Assembly (NCBI GenBank): GCA_000759655.1
Contig: KN174045.1
Location: 4,180 to 15,388 of the forward strand
Direction: 5' to 3'
DNA length: 11,209 bases
Source of the DNA: Acidicaldus organivorans
GTDB lineage: Bacteria > Pseudomonadota > Alphaproteobacteria > Acetobacterales > Acetobacteraceae
The translations under genes and the position numbers were made by a program. Of this stretch, positions 8,134 through 11,209 are shown piece after piece. Numbering within the stretch: position 1 is the stretch's first letter; every line of letters begins with the position of its first letter. The notes below the pieces were generated by a model. That model was given only the letters and a program-made list of their open reading frames with translations, was not told the DNA's origin and did no database searches.

Positions 8134-8347
8134 GCCTCCCCCTCGTTTCGTCCACGGGCCCGGGCCGCCGACGCCCCCGCCCTCGCCGTGCTTTCCCCCG
8201 GCGCGTCCCCGCTGTCTTAACTCCGTCGCGGCGCAGCAAAAGGTTATGCACAATCTCTATCACATTCCCTTCTTGCTCTTTGCATATCACCGCCCTTTCC
8301 GCAAGATGGGCGGCCCGCGCAACCGCGCATCCCATGGGGAGGTAACG
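8134..8347. promoter_or_regulatory. Divergent intergenic region, likely promoters for the liv operon and the maoC-citE unit
   Basis: This is the largest gap in the window (214 bases), between two genes pointing away from each other, so both upstream regions must lie here or be shared. Bases 8134-8220 are GC-rich like the coding DNA, while 8235-8290 is a clear AT-richer patch, as expected for promoters. Within it TATCAC occurs twice (8258-8263 and 8285-8290), and TATGCA (8245-8250) is mirrored by TGCATA (8281-8286). I could not find a convincing -35/-10 pair on either strand, so exact promoter positions are not given. Confidence 0.45.
8336..8342 (+). promoter_or_regulatory. Ribosome binding site that sets the MaoC-type gene start
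   Basis: GGGGAGG five bases before the ATG at 8348. It supports this start over an earlier in-frame ATG at about 8306 that would add a short basic leader. Confidence 0.8.
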
Positions 8348-8857
8348 ATGGCTGGACTTTATTTCGAGGATCTCACGCCGGGCCGGGTGATCGATGCGGA
8401 ATGGACCCGCACCGTCACCGAAGCCGACAACGTGCTCTTCTGCAGCATGACGATGAACGTCCAGAAGCTCCATCTCGACCGCCATTTCGCCGCCGCGACC
8501 GAATTCGGCCAGCCACTGGTCAATTCGCTGTTCACCCTCGGCCTGATGATCGGGATGAGCGTGCACAACACCACTCAAGGCACCACCATCGCCAATCTCG
8601 GCATGCGCGAGGTGCGTTTTCCGGCCCCGGTCTTCGCTGGGGATACGATCTCGGTGCGCACCACGGTGATCGAGGCGCGCCCCTCCGCCTCGCGCCCCGA
8701 CGCCGGGATCGTCACTTTCCGCCACGAGGCGTTCAATCAGGAGGGCAAACTGGTCGCCTATTGCGAGCGCGCCGCCTTGATGCGCCGCCGGCCCCCAGAG
8801 AGCGCCATACAAGAGGGAGCCAGACAAGAGGGGGTCAAAGCAGGGGAGACCGCCTGA
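8348..8857 (+). CDS. MaoC-family (hot-dog fold) acyl-CoA hydratase/dehydratase
   Basis: Predicted (R)-specific enoyl-CoA hydratase acting on a CoA thioester in the cytoplasm. The 169-residue product has the single hot-dog domain typical of this family. Conserved blocks are [14 protein letters not shown] (20-33), the active-site region MNVQKLHLD (36-44), [15 protein letters not shown] (52-66) and [13 protein letters not shown] (about 89-101). In PhaJ-type hydratases the catalytic pair is Asp and His in D-x-N-P-x-H. Here His42 is present, but the aligned Asp position is Asn37, and the usual VHG is VNS. These changes look like a subfamily trait of hydratases paired with CitE-like lyases, which includes mesaconyl-CoA and itaconyl/methylglutaconyl-CoA hydratases such as Rv2499c. 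I recall this trait but cannot verify it. The C-terminal tail after residue 145 is charged and partly repetitive (QEGARQEG). The stop overlaps the next gene's ATG by one base (TGATG), indicating a coupled pair. The exact substrate is unknown. Confidence 0.88.
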   Translation: MAGLYFEDLTPGRVIDAEWTRTVTEADNVLFCSMTMNVQKLHLDRHFAAATEFGQPLVNSLFTLGLMIGMSVHNTTQGTTIANLGMREVRFPAPVFAGDTISVRTTVIEARPSASRPDAGIVTFRHEAFNQEGKLVAYCERAALMRRRPPESAIQEGARQEGVKAGETA

Positions 8858-9741
8858 TGCGCCTCATCACCCCGCTCTTCGCCCCCGGCGATCAGCCGCG
8901 CAAGATCGAGAAAGCGCTCGCCTCGGAGGCGGATGCGGTCATCCTCGATCTCGAGGACGCCATCGCCCCGGGGCAGAAGGAAGCGGCGCGCGCGCAAGTC
9001 GCCGCCTCGCTCCCCACCCTCGCCCGCCCCCACCGGGCGGCACGCAATCTCATCGTGCGGGTCAATCCGCGGGGAAGCGCCTGGTATCTCGCCGATCTCG
9101 CCGCGGTGGTGCCGGGCAAGCCGGACGGGATCCTCCTTCCCAAATGCGAGGGGCCGGAGGATCTGGAGGCGCTCGATCACCACCTCGAAGCTCTGGAGGC
9201 GGCGCATGGGCTGCCGCGCGGCGGGATCGTGGTGCTCGCCCTGGTCACCGAGACCGCGGCCTCCTTCCGCCGCCTCGCCGATTACCGGAGCGTGCCGCCC
9301 CGGGTGCGCGCCTTCTGCTTCGCCGCCGAGGACCTCTCCGCCGATCTCGGCATCCGCCCGCGCGATGCGCAGGGAAACCTCGCCGCTCCCCTGCAGGCGG
9401 CGCGGAGCGCGCTCCTCGTCACCTCTGCCGCCCTGGGGCTTGCCGCGCTCGATACCCCCTATCCCGACCCCAAGGACCCGGCAGGGCTCGAACGCGAGCT
9501 CGCGGCGGCCGTGGCGGACGGATTTTCTGGCAAGATCCTGATCCATCCCGCCCAGATCGCCCCGACCGAGGCCGCCTTCACCCCGTCAGCGGAGGCGATC
9601 GCCTGGGCCCGCGCCGTGAAAGAGGGCTTCGCCGCCCATCCGGAAGCGGGGACCTTCGCGCTTGAGGGCAAGATGATCGACCGCCCCCACCTCAAACTCG
9701 CCGAACGGATCCTGGCGGCGGCGGGCGAGGCGGATCCCTGA
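8857..9741 (+). CDS. CitE/HpcH-type CoA-ester lyase (malyl-, citramalyl- or related CoA lyase)
   Basis: Predicted Mg2+-dependent lyase that cleaves a beta-hydroxyacyl-CoA (malyl-CoA, beta-methylmalyl-CoA, citramalyl-CoA or 3-hydroxy-3-methylglutaryl-CoA); some relatives hydrolyse malyl-CoA instead. The 294-residue TIM-barrel protein shows LFAPGDQPRKIEKA (7-20), AVILDLEDAI (27-36), the CoA/substrate Arg68 in IVRVN, GILLPKCEG (91-99), Glu132 in LVTETAAS and Asp159 in FAAEDLSADLG as the likely Mg2+ ligands, then GKILIHPAQI (225-234) and the C-terminal lid with FALEGKMIDRPHLK (267-280). It lacks neighbouring citrate lyase alpha, gamma and holo-ACP genes, so it is not the beta subunit of citrate lyase. 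It starts at the ATG sharing its A with the hydratase stop, and GGGGAG lies eight bases upstream. The hydratase-lyase pairing points to a two-step hydration and cleavage of an unsaturated dicarboxyl-CoA. The substrate cannot be fixed from the sequence alone. Confidence 0.9.
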   Translation: MRLITPLFAPGDQPRKIEKALASEADAVILDLEDAIAPGQKEAARAQVAASLPTLARPHRAARNLIVRVNPRGSAWYLADLAAVVPGKPDGILLPKCEGPEDLEALDHHLEALEAAHGLPRGGIVVLALVTETAASFRRLADYRSVPPRVRAFCFAAEDLSADLGIRPRDAQGNLAAPLQAARSALLVTSAALGLAALDTPYPDPKDPAGLERELAAAVADGFSGKILIHPAQIAPTEAAFTPSAEAIAWARAVKEGFAAHPEAGTFALEGKMIDRPHLKLAERILAAAGEADP

Positions 9742-9764
9742 CCCCGTCCGCGGCCGCCCCCCTC

Positions 9765-11108
9765 TCAGCGGGTGTGATCGTATTCGGCGGAGATGTCCTT
9801 GTTGGTGTAGTCCTTGAGCATCAGGGTGGCGATCACCGAGATCACCCCGGCGGCGAAGATGTACCAGGCGATCGCATAGCCGGTCTTGTAGGCGGCGAAG
9901 AGGGCGGTGGCGATCAGCGGCGCCGGACCGCCCGCCACGATCGAGGCGAGCTGGTAGCCGAGCGAGGCCCCCGAATAGCGGAGCCGGCCAGTGAAGCTTT
10001 CGGCGATCAGCGCCGCCTGCGGCCCATACATCAGGTCGTGCGGGATGAGCGACATCACGATGGCGAGGAAGACCAGCACCGGCGAGCGGGTATCGAGCAT
10101 CCAGATATAGAGGAAGCCGTAGAGCCCGGTGAGCACCGCGCCGAGGATGTAGATGCGGCGGCGACCGAACCGGTCGGAGAGGTATCCGGCGAGCGGCACG
10201 GTGATCCAGGAGACCACCGAGGCGACCAGCATCGAGATCAGCACGAAATTGTAGGAAAGGTGCAGGATGCCGACCGTGTAGGAGAAGACGAAGGCGGTGA
10301 AGACGTAGAACGGCCCGTTCTCCGCCATGCGGGCGAAGGCACTGACGATGATCTCCTTGGGCTGCTTGCGCCAGGCCTCGAGCATCGGGGTGCGCTCGAT
10401 GCGGTCCTCTTCGAGGAGGCGGCGGAAGGTCGGCGTCTCCAGGATGCCGAGCCGGATCCAGAGCCCGATCGCGACCAGGATGAGGCTCAAGGCGAAGGGC
10501 ACCCGCCAGCCCCAGGTCATGAACTGATCGCCCGAGATCGCCCTGAAGACAAACACGGCGAGATTGGCGAGGAAGAGGCCGGCCGGCACGCCGAGCTGCG
10601 GCCAGGAGGCGATGAAGCCGCGATGGGAGTTCTTGCGCGACCACTCCATGGCGAGCAGCACCGAGCCGCCCCACTCACCGCCCACGCCGACCCCCTGGAT
10701 GAAGCGGAGCGCGGTGAGGATGATCGCCCCCCAGATCCCGATACTGTCATAAGCGGGGACGAGGGCGACGAGGAAAGTGGCGATCCCCATCAGCATGAGG
10801 GTGGCGATCAGGGTCGATTTGCGGCCGATACGATCGCCGAAATGGCCGAAGATCGCCGCCCCCACCGGCCTTGCGACGAAGCCCACCGCATAGATCAGGA
10901 AGGCCTGCAGCGTCCCCACCAGCGGATCGGAATTGGGGAAGTAGAGCTTGTTGAAGATGGTGCCGGTGACCACGCTGTAGAGGAAGAAGTCATACCACTC
11001 GATGGTGGTGCCGACCGTGCTCGCGATCACCGCGCGGCGCAGCTGGCGCGCATGTTCCTCCTCCGAAAGCGCGGCGGCGATGTTGGTGGTCCCGGCCTGG
11101 CTCGACAT
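9765..11108 (-). CDS. MHS-family MFS transporter (metabolite:H+ symporter, ProP/ShiA/KgtP-like)
   Basis: Inner-membrane proton symporter with 447 residues and about twelve hydrophobic segments. MHS features are the N-terminal STVGTTIEWYDFFLY (30-44), the loop 2-3 motif GHFGDRIGRKS (88-98), RFIQGVGVGGEWGGSVLLAMEW (135-156), and the second-half loop motif GYLSDRFGRRR (308-318). A central cytoplasmic loop around 220-255 carries ETPTFRRLLEED. Characterised relatives carry proline/betaine, shikimate, 2-oxoglutarate, citrate or other organic acids. The substrate here is not predictable, though an organic acid would suit the neighbouring CoA-ester genes. The ATG at 11108 follows GGGGGAGGG with four bases spacing. 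It converges on the lyase gene with only 23 bases between the two stops (9742-9764), where I see no T-tailed hairpin. It has its own upstream promoter. Confidence 0.94.
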   Translation of the reverse strand: MSSQAGTTNIAAALSEEEHARQLRRAVIASTVGTTIEWYDFFLYSVVTGTIFNKLYFPNSDPLVGTLQAFLIYAVGFVARPVGAAIFGHFGDRIGRKSTLIATLMLMGIATFLVALVPAYDSIGIWGAIILTALRFIQGVGVGGEWGGSVLLAMEWSRKNSHRGFIASWPQLGVPAGLFLANLAVFVFRAISGDQFMTWGWRVPFALSLILVAIGLWIRLGILETPTFRRLLEEDRIERTPMLEAWRKQPKEIIVSAFARMAENGPFYVFTAFVFSYTVGILHLSYNFVLISMLVASVVSWITVPLAGYLSDRFGRRRIYILGAVLTGLYGFLYIWMLDTRSPVLVFLAIVMSLIPHDLMYGPQAALIAESFTGRLRYSGASLGYQLASIVAGGPAPLIATALFAAYKTGYAIAWYIFAAGVISVIATLMLKDYTNKDISAEYDHTR

Positions 11109-11161
11109 GGATCCCTCCCCCTTCAGGCGGCTTCTCGTTGCGGACGTTCAAAGAGGCAACA

Positions 11162-11191
11162 AAAATAGACGCAGTTTCTCCACCATGTCAA
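11162..11191 (-). promoter_or_regulatory. Predicted sigma70-type promoter of the MHS transporter
   Basis: On the minus strand a perfect -35 box TTGACA (11191-11186) is followed by an 18-base spacer and TATTTT (11167-11162), a 4/6 match to TATAAT. Transcription would begin near 11155, giving a leader of about 45 bases that includes the strong ribosome site before the ATG at 11108. The stretch is locally AT-rich against the GC-rich surroundings. The call rests on consensus matching only. Confidence 0.65.
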
Positions 11192-11195
11192 AGCC

Positions 11196-11209
11196 GTTTC
11201 GGCCGAAAC
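11196..11209. promoter_or_regulatory. Perfect 14-base palindrome upstream of the MHS promoter, candidate operator
   Basis: GTTTCGGCCGAAAC is fully self-complementary and lies four bases upstream of the predicted -35 box, a common position for a transcription factor site. It ends exactly at the window edge, so it may be longer; the inner side would extend with CC at 11194-11195. It could instead be a hairpin belonging to a gene beyond the edge, but no T tract is visible on the inner side. Confidence 0.5.

Noticed and set aside
7973..8827. Minus-strand open frame spanning the divergent gap and opposite the MaoC-type gene
   Set aside because: Runs antisense through the hydratase and into another frame of livG; no homology and Gly/Arg-rich composition.
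8857..9741. Annotation of the lyase as citrate lyase beta subunit
   Set aside because: No citC, citD, citF, citX or citG genes are nearby, and the partner is a MaoC hydratase, which points to a stand-alone CoA-ester lyase.
9742..9764. GCGGCCGC palindrome and a weak GCGGA/TCCGC pairing between the convergent lyase and transporter genes, considered as a terminator
   Set aside because: The stem is short and there is no T tract on either strand. In DNA this GC-rich such pairings are common by chance.
9774..11168. Open frame of 464 codons on the plus strand opposite the MHS transporter
   Set aside because: Asp/Glu/His/Gly-rich shadow of a membrane protein read backwards; no domain and no ribosome site of note.

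Overview
The window is a gene-dense, very GC-rich stretch with strong G/C bias at third codon positions. It reads as a chromosomal segment of an alphaproteobacterium. Rhodospirillales/Acetobacteraceae is my best guess from the gene families, the codon bias and the mix of genes, but no phylogenetic marker is present to prove it. There are nine protein genes, one of them cut by the left edge. I see no RNA genes, insertion sequences, CRISPR arrays or phage genes. No gap between genes exceeds 300 bases; the largest is 214 bases, between two divergent units.

Left block, all on the minus strand and transcribed right to left (8133 down to 1). It starts with a complete branched-chain-amino-acid-type (HAAT/Liv family) ABC transporter in the order livG ATPase, livF ATPase, Tat-like exported substrate-binding protein, livH permease, livM permease. 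Malate synthase G (glcB) follows after 102 bases, and xylulokinase (xylB, truncated by the window edge) after another 41 bases. The transporter genes overlap or nearly touch, so they form one operon. glcB and xylB are probably co-transcribed with it, although the 102-base gap leaves room for an internal promoter.

Right block. From an AT-richer patch near 8240-8290 a second unit runs rightward: a MaoC-fold enoyl-CoA hydratase (8348-8857), then, through a TGATG overlap, a CitE/HpcH-type CoA-ester lyase (8857-9741). Convergent to these, an MHS-family (ProP/ShiA/KgtP-like) proton symporter occupies 11108-9765. It has its own sigma70-like promoter and a perfect 14-base palindrome just upstream of the -35 box.

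How the genes may work together (inference). A MaoC hydratase with a CitE-type lyase is the pairing used to hydrate and cleave branched C5-C6 CoA thioesters such as itaconyl-, mesaconyl- or methylglutaconyl-CoA. Depending on the substrate, the products are acetyl-CoA plus pyruvate, propionyl-CoA plus glyoxylate, or acetyl-CoA plus acetoacetate. Malate synthase G condenses glyoxylate with acetyl-CoA. The divergent arrangement therefore looks like a catabolic locus for an organic acid or related compound, with two candidate uptake systems (Liv-type ABC and MHS). The CoA-activating enzyme one would need is not in the window, and the place of xylulokinase in such a scheme is unexplained.
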